DNA from: Patiria miniata
Lineage: Eukaryota; Echinodermata; Asteroidea; Valvatida; Asterinidae
DNA: 64,000 nt
Direction of reading: 5' to 3'
Assembly (NCBI RefSeq): GCF_015706575.1
Contig: NW_024037070.1
Location: 429,874 to 493,873 of the forward strand
Notes under the pieces: model-generated
Seen by the model: the letters and a program-made list of their open reading frames with translations, nothing else
Database searches by the model: none
Told to the model about the DNA's origin: nothing
Shown here: positions 21,341 through 31,354 of the stretch, one piece after another
Layout: each line of letters opens with the position of its first letter
Position numbering within the stretch: position 1 is the stretch's first letter
Made by a program: the position numbers and the translations under genes

Positions 21341-24300
21341 CATCATCATCATCATCATGGCCCATCCCGTCGCAAACGACGATGGAGACGATGTCTCTCA
21401 CAATCATCAATGTAAAGTTGTCTTGAGGAGGATAAACCGTTGTAGACAGCAGAGCGCCAATAGAGACGGTTGCTGGCAGTTGACTCCCAAGTAGTAAGTG
21501 GTATCCCAAAAGAGGCAAGGTCGCGTTTCAGGACGTCTTTGTACCGCAGTCTAGGTCGACCGCGGGGGCGAGGAGCGTCGGCAAGTTCTCGGTAGAGAAG
21601 ATCCTTGGGGATTCGTCCATCTGCCTGCCTGTGCACATGACCGACCCACCGAAGGCGGCGCTGTCTCAGCATGGAAAACATATCGGCAGTTTCGGTGAGC
21701 TGCAGAATGGAAACGTTTGGGATATGATCACGCCAGGAGATGCCAAGAATGGAACAAAGGCATCGGAAGTGGAAGGAGTTGAGACGACGTTCTTGGCGAC
21801 GGTACGTGGTCCATGATTCACGGCAGTACAGCAGGACACTCAGTACACAGGCAACGTAGACGCTGATCTTCAGTTTGATGGAGAGGTTTTTGTTGCTCCA
21901 AACACGTTGGCGGAGACGGCCGAATGTGGTTGCAGCTTTACCGATGCGGGAGTCGAGTTCGGCATCAAGAGAACTGTTGCTGGAGATGATTGAGCCGAGG
22001 TATGCGAACTCATCAACGACGCTCAGGCTAGACCCGTTGATGGAAATCAGGGGAGGAGCTATGGAACCTTGCGAGAGGACAACTGTCTTGCCGAGGCTGA
22101 TCCGCATGCCAAACTCTGAGCAGGCTTTGGCAAAGGAATTACACAGGGATTGAAGGTCGGATTCACTGTGGGCGACAAGATCGAGCAGCATCATCTGCGT
22201 ACAGGAGTTCTCTAATGAGAACACGTCTAATTTTAGTCCTGGCACGGAGACGAGAGAGGTTAAATAGCTTTCCTGAGCTGCGGGAATGTAGCAAAACGCC
22301 AGAAGGGTCAGGAAAGGCGCGCAGGAGTAGAGCCGAGAAGAAGATCCCGAACAAGGTGGGAGCGAGCACACATCCTTGTTTGACACCGCACAGGATCGGG
22401 AACTTTCCAGATTTGGAGCCATTGAATTGAACTGTGGCTTGCATGTCGTCGTGGAAAGCTACGAGGATGGACAGTAGTGTGTCTGGACAGCCCAGGCGCT
22501 TCAAGATGGAGAACAGGCCTGAGCGACTTACAGAGTCAAAAGCCTTCGTCAGGTCGATAAATACGACGTAGAGCTGGCGTAGTTGCTCAATGCACTTCTC
22601 CTGTAGCTGTCTAAGGGAGAAAACCATATCGGCAGTTGAGCGGGAGGCACGAAACCCACACTGGCTCTCTGGGAGGACTCTATCACCGATGACCTGTAAC
22701 CTGGGAAGTAGTACACGGGCGAGAACCTTGCCGGCTATGCTAAAAAAAGAAATGCCTCTGTAGTTGTTACAATCTTGTCTGCTACCTTTGTTTTTGAAGT
22801 GAGTAATGATATTTGCATCCTTTAGGTCTTGTGGTAGACAGCGTGCGTGCCAGCAGAGTTGGAATACGTTAAGAAGCTCAGTTGACAGGGCAGCACCACC
22901 GCACTTCATGACTTCAGGAGGAATGCCGTCTGCACCAGGGAACTTGTTGTTTTTAAGACCACTGATTGCACGTTTTACTCCAAACAAGGTGATGGCACAG
23001 TCAAGCTCATGCAGGACGGAAAGTTGTGGCAGAAAGGCTAATGCATCGGAGCACACTTCTACATCGCTAGCGAAGAGAGAGCTGTAGTGCTCTGCCCAGC
23101 GGTCAAGCTGTGCTGATGGATCAGTAATAGCTATGCCAGAAGCTGACAGCAGTGGAGCACTCTTCTTTGGGGTAGGACCGATGGCCTCTTTAATACCATT
23201 GTACAGGCCACGAAGATCCCCAGAGTCAGCGCAGTGTTGGATGCAGGCACTGAGACCAGACCAGTAACGGCAGAGGGCGGTACGGACAAGGCGTTGAACG
23301 TTACTCTTTGCAGCACGGAGCACAGACGCCGAAGAGCGGGTACGAATTACGGTGGCTTTGATTCTGGCAGTTTGTTTGGCCTCTATAGCCGGGAGCAGGA
23401 TGTCAGCACTATCACGGAACCAGTCGGGTTGTGATCGAGTACGTCGACCAAAGGCGGTAGGAGCGCAGTCCGTGACTGAAGACTTGAATCTAGACCATGC
23501 GGGACCAGACTTCTCAGGCGTGGGAGATGAGCCAAAACGATCGGTAAGGAGCTCACGAAACTTAGTGACGCGGTTGATGTCAAGGGTAGCAGAGGTGTTA
23601 ACTGCAGGGATTGGCTTCGGCTGAGCTGTGTGAAATTGTTTGGGATGCATTCTGAGCTTGCTACGGACAAGGGCATGGTCAGTGTTACAGTCTGCTGAGT
23701 GCATGCTACGACATTGTTTGACACCGCACAGCTGTCGTTTCCTGATGATAATGTGGTCGAGTTGGTGCCATCGGTGTGAGCGTGGATGCATCCAGGTGGC
23801 CTTGGAGCAAGGAGAGCCTGCGAAAAAAGTGCTGGTGAGACACAAATCGTGGTCAGCACAGCACTCGAGAAGGCGCTGCCCGTTGTCATTCATTTTGCCC
23901 ACACCGTGGGGGCCAATTACACCACTCCATGACCTGTAATCAGATCCGCTGCGTGCATTGAAGTCTCCGGCAAGCACAATGTTATCCCCAGCTGGAATGC
24001 TGAGCAAAGTATTGTCGAGGAGTTGGTAGAATTCATCCTTCTCCTCAGAAGTAGCCATCAGAGTAGGAGCGTATGCCGAGATGACAGTGACCAGACCACT
24101 CCTAAGGCTAATTCGCATGGACATGAGACGGGGTGAGTGGGAGACAGTTTGTTCGATACATGGGGGAAGCGAGTTCTGAATTGCCAGGCCAACTCCATGC
24201 ATAGGTCTTGCAGTGTCGGGGTGACCGGACCAAAAGAATGAGAAGCTAGCCTCGCGGACTGAGCCACTACTGGTAAGTCAGGTCTCGCCGAGAGCACACA

Positions 24301-25003
24301 CATTTATGCCCAAGCGAGTAAGTTCAAGATCAATTATCGCAGACTTTCTTGGTGAAGAAGATTGGCGATGAGTGTGTATAGTCAAGGAGCGAACATTCCA
24401 ACAAGCTAACACGAGAGAGGCAGTAGCAGGATGACGACCCGGACGCGCCTGCCTGGAACGCAGTCCTTGCCGGGCAACGGAAGTCCCCAAAAAGGGTGGC
24501 CCCCGACTGGCCGGACGCTTATTCTGATCAAGTCGTACAGTCATGATTGTTGGACGCCGAGCGCCGAGGCAAACGTTGATTGGGAGTGAATGCTTGCCCA
24601 GGACAGACACTCTCCTCTGGACCTTGCATTCATCTGGGCCAGCGGAACGCATAGCGTGACGGCTGGGATGAAGAAAGGTTGCCCCGCAGTGACGTACTAT
24701 ACGCCTGATGACCAACAACCGTTGACTCAGAAGTGAGTTCCTCCGCTTGATGGTCAAGCTGACATGTGTACTGGAGGGGAAAGTCCCTCACCTGCAGGAG
24801 TCCACCATGCAGGTTCACTCATGTAGTTTGGCTGACCAGCCGAGGTCAGGAGCCAGGGTGTGGCCACTGCTGTCAAGCAATTCCGTGGAGCCATACATGA
24901 GCTAGGGTGAACTAGTGGAACCAGAGGTTAGAGCCCCCATAAACATAGGGCGGCTGCTCATTGCCAAAGGTGCTATCCATCCAGATCACCCCTACACCCC
25001 CAA
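21341..25003 (-). mobile_element. RTE-type LINE, full length
   Basis: An 11-bp target duplication ACATAAAATGT lies at 21330-21340 and 25004-25014. The 3' end is a (GAT)n tail on the minus strand (CATCATCATCATCATCATGG at 21341), as usual for RTE elements. Length ~3.66 kb with one long endonuclease-RT frame, so it is probably complete at the 5' end. Confidence 0.8.
21355..24757 (-). pseudogene. RTE-type endonuclease-reverse transcriptase
   Basis: From 24757: a poorly conserved N-terminus, then LACWNVRSL (endonuclease start). An in-frame TGA lies at about 24269-24280, after GINVCALGET, where a Trp is expected. The main frame from 24202 holds GLAIQNSLP, AGDFNARSG (catalytic GDFN) and LDHIIIRKRQ, then the RT: KFPGADGIPPEV, NNYRGISFFSIAGK, FIDLTKAFDSV, GVKQGCVLAPTLFGIF and LLYADDA. 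A one-base shift near 22180 follows YADD, and the C-terminus continues from there (FAYLGSIISSNSSLD, RRLRWVGHVHR) to 21355. Only two lesions in ~3.4 kb indicates a young copy or sequencing errors. Confidence 0.85.
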
Positions 25004-25014
25004 ACATAAAATGT

Positions 25015-25160
25015 ACATGCCCTATATATGGACATATGTGCATGTATATGTATACATGTACATGTACATCTATACAAGTACATGTACAATAATACATGTA
25101 CGTGTACAATAATACATACTGTACATGTACAATAATACATACTGTACATGTACATACATG
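25015..25160. repeat. TACATG/TGTACA microsatellite
   Basis: Dense runs of TACATGTACA and CAATAATACATACTG words, self-complementary on both strands. Confidence 0.85.
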
Positions 25161-25213
25161 TCAACCGAAGTTCGTGGATTTTTCATTTTTGTCCGATCAC
25201 ACCCCTGCACATC

Positions 25214-26330
25214 TCGGCATTGGTACCTATGAAGTTACAGTCCAATCAGACCTATGGTTCTGTAGATATAGGCCTTAGAAAAATAACCCTTTCAATGTGA
25301 CATCACAATACATGTGATGACGTCATGATGACTTCACTTAAATTTTCAAACTAATCCCTGTGTACATGTATGTGCATACCAAGTCTCAACCCAATCGGAC
25401 TTGTACTTCAGAAGTTATAGCGACTTGAAAAATGCACATGTACTATGATATCACGTGACAAATATGATGACGTCATCGTTACAAAAATCATCGAAACTAT
25501 CTTCGGCTGCTGGTCTAAGTGTCTGCCAAGTGTAAAGTACGTCAATCAGACGTACATGTACCGTACCCCGGTATGAAAGTGCCAAAGTGTAACGTTTGAA
25601 GAAAAACATATACAAAACCTAAGGGGAAAAAATGCATCTGTAATCTGAAGTGTCCTGACACCTAATGATGTCACGATCACGAATTTCTTCTAGGACCATC
25701 TGTGGGTGATAGTCTAAATGTGTACCAAGTCTAACGTTGATCGGATTTACGAAAGTGCCAAAGTAGAGTGTTTTAAAACGTGTACAAACCCTATGGGGAA
25801 AAATGTATCTTTAATGTGACGTAACCCAACACCTGATGACGTTACTATCACGACTTTCTTCTTGGACCATCTGTGGGTGGTGATCTAAGTATGGTACCAG
25901 GTCTGAAGTCGATCAGATTTACGAAAGTGCCCAAAGTGAGGTGTTTTAAAACGTGTACAAACCCTATGGGGAAAAATGCATCTTTAATATGACGTAACCT
26001 GACACCTGATGACATCACGATTGCGAAGTTCTTCTAGGACCATCTGTGGGTGGTGATTTAAGTATGTATTAAGTCTGAAGTGGATCAGATGTACGAAAGT
26101 GCCCAAAGTGAGGTGTTTTAATTAAAACGTGTAAAAACCCTATGGGAAAAATTGCATCTTTAATATGACATAATCTGACACCTGATGACGTCACGATCAC
26201 GAATTTCTTTTAGGACCATCTGTGGGTGGTAGTCTACATGTAAGTACATGTATGTACCAAGTCTTAAGTCGATCGGATTTGAAAAAGTGCCAAAGTGGAC
26301 TGGTGGAAGAAACATGTACAAAACCTATGG
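25214..26330 (+). repeat. Tandem ~170-bp units of element A
   Basis: TTCTAGGACCATCTGTGGGT-type words recur near 25690, 25860, 26030 and 26205, each preceded by a TGATGACGTCACGATCAC-like motif and followed by GTACCAAGTC and GTGTACAAACCCTATGGGG. An earlier, more diverged unit lies at 25450-25620. Confidence 0.85.
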
Positions 26331-26390
26331 AGAAAAAGTCTGAAAAAGGAAAAGAAAAAAAAAGAAAAAAAAAATCTTAACGAAAACAAG

Positions 26391-26420
26391 AGCTGTTTCG
26401 GTGTGTGCACCGAAACAGCT
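26391..26420 (+). repeat. Element A right terminal hairpin
   Basis: Perfect 13-bp stem AGCTGTTTCGGTG / CACCGAAACAGCT, 4-nt loop, preceded by AACGAAAACAAG. Confidence 0.85.
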
Positions 26421-26832
26421 AAAAAAATATTGTTTCTTTTTTTCTTTTTCGGGCAATTCTTTTGGTTTCATTTAGGCAATCTCATTTCAATTGCCATTTT
26501 TTAAAAATGTGTATGCAAAAAAATCTAAGCAGAGATTGATGTGTTAAAATTTGTAATTTTTTTTTTTTTTTCCAGGCAAATTTGTTTGTTTCATATGGCA
26601 ATCGCTTTCAATTTCCATAATTGCTTAAAAAAAAAAAAAAAAGAGAGACAACAGTTAAAAAAAAACCTTTTCTAAATAAAAATCTAAAACAAACAAAAAG
26701 TGGACATTTGGAAGTTTAGTTACATGTCAGTAAAATGTTGAGGATTAGGAACTTGTTTTAAAGTTGTACTCTGAACCAGCTTTAGTTGATCTCCTTTATC
26801 AAGTGGATAAGTGTTTGGCTTAAAAGGGGAGA
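26421..26832. other. Non-coding, homopolymer-rich
   Basis: The stretch GTATGCAAAAAAATCTAAGC with GCAGAGATTGATG resembles the left flank of element A (8150-8230), so element A may sit in an older repeat. No gene seen. Confidence 0.4.
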
Positions 26833-27540
26833 TGTAATGAATGTGTGCATTCATGATTTAAAGGGAATGTACATCATTGGCTTTTGTTGTAATTTTCAGA
26901 AATGAACTATTTGAGGGGTTAGTACAATAGATCAAATATTGTTACACTGACATTTTTGAAGTTTTGTATTCGAAAAGGTTGGAAAAACCAAGAAAAACAG
27001 AAATGTTCAAGTAGTCTGGTTCCCTGACTCCACAAAAGATAAAATGGATCAATTTATAGATGATGGAAAATTGTAAGGCAAGGGAACCAGTCTAGCTGGC
27101 CTGCACCCGTTCATAAACATGTAACCAATAGCAAACAAAATTTGGACTGAAAAAATGGTAAATTTGGAGCAGTAGTTGAAAAATAGTTAGGTTTTTCCAA
27201 CGCTGGACGGCCGACCAGCATTGGAAATGTATACAAAAATACCATTTTCTTGAAAAAGACTTCACACCAGGTGCCATAATTTTACAAGATGCATGAGACT
27301 GTCATGTACCAACATCCTAGTAAGGTATTTCGTAAAAACTTTGTAGTTTTATTTTTCGATGTTTGCAAATGTTGTATATTCCCTTTAACCACATAGCGCC
27401 CTCTATTGTCTAGAGCACATAACCATGTGAGTTTTGAGTGCATGTAGGCAGCCATCTTGTTAGACACAATACACTATTCTTAGCTAGCTGAAACATCTCA
27501 AGTGTGCTTTTTATTCAGTCCGATTCATCTGATCATTACA
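26833..27540 (+). mobile_element. LTR-like fragment related to the 54.2-kb gypsy LTR
   Basis: Starts TGTAATGAATGTGTGCATTC like the LTR at 54249. After a TTAA-flanked insertion it continues with ATAGCGCCCTCTATTGTCTA (27397), identical to 54301. It ends in CATTACA at 27540 and has no recognisable internal coding region beside it. Confidence 0.55.
26858..27388 (-). mobile_element. TTAA-flanked element, copy 1
   Basis: TTAA on both sides, then AGGGAATGTACA and its inverted partner TGTATATTCCCT. About 530 bp, non-coding, with a central 28-nt near-palindrome at 27197-27224 around CGGCCG. It is inserted in the LTR-like fragment. Ends and target suit the piggyBac or Kolobok superfamilies. Homologous copies lie at 33580, 36356, 44590 and 47366. 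Confidence 0.8.
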
Positions 27541-27749
27541 GACATGGAGAGGAGGCCAAGGAACCAACCTGCTTTGGTCGTGTTTAATTTTAGCCGTACG
27601 CGGCAGCTATGACCACAGATTTCTCAGAATAGTTAGAAATGTTAGGTCTAGAAACCAGACTTTTGCAATGGGAGCTGTCATTGTCTGCGTATTATGTCTA
27701 TTCTTCACTATGGAGCTCTCACAAATGGTATACGAAGCAGCATCTACTT
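27541..27749. other. Non-coding spacer
   Basis: Nothing recognised. Confidence 0.4.
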
Positions 27750-28213
27750 TTAAAGAGGTTAGGAATGCTCGAAGACATTTCCTTCATTTTTCGGCATATG
27801 TAGTGATGAAATAAAAACGACTATTGTGTCTGTCATGAAATTAGTACAAAAGGTACTTTTGAGAGCTGTTTTTCAGGTCCTGTTTCGACCCGAATGTGCA
27901 ATTTGTGTAAAAGTCGTCGTTGGGGGCAGCAAACAAAACATAGTAAATTGTGACGTAATAAACAGGACTCCAGATGCAGCGTAGTCCTGTTTATTACGTC
28001 ACGATTTACTATGTTTTGTTTGCTGCCCCCAACGACGACTTTTTTACAAATTGCACGTTCGGGTCGAAACAGGACCTGAAAAACAGCTCTCAAAAGTACC
28101 TTTTGTACTCATTTCATGACAGACACAATAGTCGTTTTTATTTCATCACACCTTAGGCTACATATACCCGAAAAATAACGGAAATGTCTTCGTGCATTCC
28201 ACAACCTCTTTAA
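27750..28213. mobile_element. 464-bp fold-back palindrome flanked by TTAA
   Basis: Arms of ~215-230 nt (27754-27966 and 27982-28209) are near-perfect reverse complements with a loop of only ~15 nt (CAGATGCAGCG region). The outer ends read TTAAAGAGGTT and AACCTCTTTAA. Marker words such as GGGGGCAGCAAACAAAACAT have their complements on the other arm. Probably a fold-back MITE using TTAA targets. Confidence 0.85.
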
Positions 28214-29147
28214 GGGAATAAATATGTCCTTGGGCAGCTTGGGGCCTGGACACTGATTCGGCTCAGGCCATTATTGGCAAACTGGCCCACATTATCAGCG
28301 ACCAGGCTGATAAATAATATCAGGTTCTTATTTAAATATACCGGTTCTTATTTAACACTGTCCAGTGTCCAATCACACATATATAGTCCAATTCATAAAT
28401 ATTTAAAAGTCAGAAAGTCTAAACAAGTCAAAATTATAAATTTCCAACGATTTTGTTTACTTTATTATGATTTTACTTTATGTTGTTTCAATTTCACTTC
28501 ATGTCTACTTACTTTTACTTATGGTATGTGCCTCTCGCGAGTAGGGCCTAATACCAAAAAATAATCTCCTTATGGGGAGATTGGCGCAGAGATTTTCCAA
28601 ATGATTTAAGGACTATACAATATATGACTTAATATATGGAATCATGGATAGTGTTGTGCATTATAAAGCGAAGATTGTGAACGTTCAACCAACAAAAGGG
28701 TAAAAGGGACCAGATAGTCAGTAATCAAAATTTCATATGACACCGGAAAATGTTTAAAACCAGCCACTGGTGTTTCATAAACCATTTAAGGCAGCCACGT
28801 GACAAGCCCTCGACCAATAGGTATGGGTAAACTGTCTTTGGTATAATGAATGCCAAATAAATATGAGAGAATGTTGTGTGGGGACATATCTATATAATAA
28901 CACTTTGGGCAGGGTCAAAATTTTAGCGGGTCATGAGCACAATGCCTGTAAAAGGAAACATTTGAAATGCAGTTGGTGAGAGATCCAGAATACCATTTAG
29001 GCCTATACCTTTGACATCCAACAAAGGGGTAGGTTGAATTAATAATACAAAATCCAATATTTAAACAACAAATGGGGATGCCTCATTGCCCAGTTCCTGG
29101 CATGGTCTCAAGTTATTAATTGGGACCACTCATGCTTGGGCGGAATG
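28214..29147. other. No gene recognised
   Basis: AT-rich sequence. I looked for an upstream Snail exon encoding a SNAG start (Met-Pro-Arg-Ser-Phe) here and back to 25 kb and did not find one. Confidence 0.4.
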
Positions 29148-29150
29148 TAA

Positions 29151-29339
29151 AAGAGTGAAAAACCACTTAAAAAGAGTTGTCAGCCAGAAGGAACTTTCAC
29201 TCTTTTGGAGCTTTTTTTTACTATGGGCCATTGTCAAAACCAGACTAAAAGATAAAAGCTTCACTCTTAAAGAGTGAAACAACCATTCTTTTAAAGAGCC
29301 ATTATGGCGGACAACTCTGTTTGGGTTGTTTTCACTCTT
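29151..29339. mobile_element. TAA-flanked MITE (Harbinger-like)
   Basis: TAA duplicated at 29148-29150 and 29340-29342. The terminal inverted repeat is AAGAGTGAAAA...AAGAGTTGTC versus its complement over ~30 nt. Internal AAGAGTGAAA words repeat. A 3-bp TAA target fits PIF/Harbinger MITEs. Confidence 0.65.
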
Positions 29340-29489
29340 TAACATTAATAAGAGAGAAGATTGTGTGGGGACGAAATTATGCGGTCGAGGCCAGCTAGGG
29401 CACATAATCCACACTGTCTGTTTTTGTTCCAGTAGTTACTAGTCAAATTTAACTTTTATTTTTCTTCATTTCTCCCCCTTCTTAATCTT

Positions 29490-29523
29490 CAATTTTCATT
29501 TATTTATTTTGTTTCCGCTACAG
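29490..29523 (+). promoter_or_regulatory. Candidate 3' splice site of the Snail-type exon
   Basis: A pyrimidine/T-rich tract ends in TTTCCGCTACAG at 29523. Reading continues open from 29524 (second base of a codon) into the zinc-finger frame, and the frame is not supported by a good ATG before 29600. Confidence 0.55.
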
Positions 29524-30362
29524 CATTTAATCTCCACGATGCCAAGGTCACACCTCTATCTGTGGAGTCCAATTATTTCCCCTGTCTTCAGTCATTAGGG
29601 GTACACAATGAGATTCAACAAGTACACTACTGGCAAAACAGCATCCTCTATTCCAAACCTCAGCAAAATAAAATGTGTTGCAGCGGAAACCGAATACTAC
29701 TGGATCGACAATGTCAAGATAACAGCAAAAGTGGGTATCCACAAGTCAGTTATGTGCCACTACCAAGGTTTTCATCCACAAATGTTTTTGATGTAACTTC
29801 CATGGCGTTCACCGGGCAAGCAAGTATTCTAACTCAGAGTACAACAGGATCTAAAATAGACAGTAGTCTGAACCGTACACCCAATGACAACAACTTGCGT
29901 TTATGTGGCATTTCCAAATTTAAATGTCCTGAATGTATGAAACTGTTTGTTACCTCTGGGGGCCTAATGAAACACAGACAATTCCACAGTCAATCGGTCT
30001 CTGGCAGGAACTGTTTTAGCTGCAAACATTGTGATAAACAGTATATGTCTCTAGGGGCCCTGAAGATGCACATTCGCACTCATACATTGCCTTGCAAATG
30101 CAAGTACTGTGGCAAAAGTTTTTCACGACCTTGGTTACTGCAGGGCCATATCCGCACGCACACAGGAGAGAGGCCATTTTCGTGTGCACATTGTCGACGT
30201 TCTTTTGCTGATCGTTCAAATCTTCGTGCACACCTTCAAACACATTCTGAGGTGAAAAAGTACGGTTGCCAGAGGTGCGCTAAAACCTACTCAAGAATTT
30301 CTCTTTTAACAAGGCATGAGGTCACCGGTTGTTTTCCACAAGCAGTTGCTTCAAGTGAATAA
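29524..30362 (+). CDS. snail: Snail-family zinc-finger transcription factor, terminal exon
   Basis: DNA-binding repressor family acting in the nucleus at E-box sites. Numbering from the GTG at 29562 (266 residues): five C2H2 fingers with Cys/His at 122/125/138/142, 154/157/170/174, 180/183/196/200, 208/211/224/228, and a last C2HC finger 236/239/252/257. The runs [34 protein letters not shown] and [14 protein letters not shown] are the Snail signature and differ from Scratch. No SNAG domain is present, so an upstream exon is expected beyond an intron ending at 29523. The region before the fingers is Ser/Asn/Gln-rich and not recognisable. There is no intron within the fingers, unlike vertebrate Snail genes. 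A retrocopy is possible but less likely given the splice acceptor. All zinc ligands are intact. Confidence 0.85.
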
Positions 30363-30404
30363 CAGCGAAAATTCTGCAAAGCTGTATGGAGCGAGTTCCC
30401 AATT

Positions 30405-30410
30405 AATAAA
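30405..30410 (+). terminator. Candidate poly(A) signal AATAAA
   Basis: AATAAA lies 43 nt after the Snail-type stop codon (TAA, 30360-30362). Short for a 3' UTR, so a distal site may also exist. Confidence 0.4.
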
Positions 30411-30522
30411 TCAAAAAGTGCATTTAACAGTGATTATTCTTATATATTGTCTAACAATTAAGGTGATTTTGTTTTTTTATTATTACGTTTTTCCCAATTG
30501 TAAACTTGTATGTGTGTTCATC

Positions 30523-31286
30523 CATGGAGCAAGGAACAGAAGGAGATAGAACTCCCCTACTTCAAAGTGGTATATGATCGTCACCTCCCTCGAAAGCAAC
30601 AACAGAAAGCACCTGGCAGCCAGCTTATTCAGTTGCTTTTCTACCCTATTGATATCCGTGCCCACTAATGCTAGAAGAAGGAGTTAGGCTTTGTGGATAG
30701 CACCATGGTAATGCCGGCGCAGTTGTCATACATTGCCGTAAATGAATGATTTTGAAAGCGTATGTTCGGAGTTGGCTAATACTGGCTCATAATGTGGTCA
30801 ACATAACTGAACAAAATACTTATACTCTATACCGTCCGTTGGAAACCGTCGGAAATTTCCCAAATTGTCATTTCATAAATGATATATTGCCAATAAAAAT
30901 TTTCGAAAGACATGATAACTTTTCGGAAAAAATATTCAATTTATCTTCAAATAACAGAAACAGATAGCGCTTTCAAGGTCCAATAAAACGCACATTGATT
31001 ACTTGATTTCATAACTCACGTCTAACAACCGAACAGTTGTTAAAACCTATAAAAAAAAATTTAAAAAAAGAGAGCAACGATGTGACATGACGAGGGAGGT
31101 TGTTGGTTACCAGCTAAAAGGTGGTGATGATCATCGTGTTCAAAGGCCACTTGCATTCATGCAATGAATGGTCCAGGCTTGGGGTCACAGTTTTTTTTAG
31201 CTATGGACATCCTGAGGGATTGGAGTGTTAATGGTCAAAATGTAAAGTGCCCAAGAGTTCTAACTCCTTCTGTTCCTTGCTCCATG
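30523..31286. mobile_element. 764-bp TIR element, hAT-like
   Basis: GTTCATC is duplicated at 30516-30522 and 31287-31293. The inverted repeats start CATGGAGCAAGGAACAGAAG and extend ~30 nt with one mismatch (GAGATAGAAC versus GAGTTAGAAC). It encodes no transposase. The target size (7, perhaps 8 with a mutation) and CA start fit hAT. It lies 160 bp downstream of the Snail-type exon. Confidence 0.75.
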
Positions 31287-31293
31287 GTTCATC

Positions 31294-31354
31294 ATTACTG
31301 ATTTTTTAATGATACATTACTAGTCTCATGGCCATGGGGTTTCTTCGCTTGCAA
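31294..31354. other. Short unique spacer
   Basis: Unique sequence just before the duplicated block. It is not repeated after the gap. Confidence 0.5.

Larger units (their letters stand above)
20558..25207. mobile_element. hAT-like non-autonomous element, holding an RTE LINE
   Basis: Terminal inverted repeat CAGGGGTGTGAT at 20558-20569 and its complement at 25196-25207. CACATC is duplicated outside both ends (20552-20557, 25208-25213). CAGGG-type ends fit hAT, though hAT normally duplicates 8 bp and only 6 are visible. Without the LINE it is ~1 kb and encodes no transposase. Confidence 0.65.
8231..26420. mobile_element. Terminal-hairpin element A, split by nested insertions
   Basis: The left end is a 9-bp-stem hairpin (8231-8250) followed by AGCTGTTTCGG (8251-8261). 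The right end is a 13-bp-stem hairpin (26391-26420) whose 5' arm starts with the same AGCTGTTTCGG. The body joins across two later insertions: 8262-8381 to 20503-20557 across a LINE with CCTTTAA duplicated, and 20557 to 25214 across a hAT-like element with CACATC duplicated. The joined order matches intact relatives at 53.5-53.9 kb. Without insertions the element is about 1.4 kb, non-coding, mostly a tandem array. Class unknown; Helitron/Helentron-like ends are one possibility. Confidence 0.6.

Noticed and set aside
29037..29110. ATGCCTCATTGCCCAGTTCC at 29077 as a SNAG-encoding exon start
   Set aside because: Translates to Met-Pro-His-Cys, not Met-Pro-Arg-Ser-Phe, and no splice donor follows in frame.
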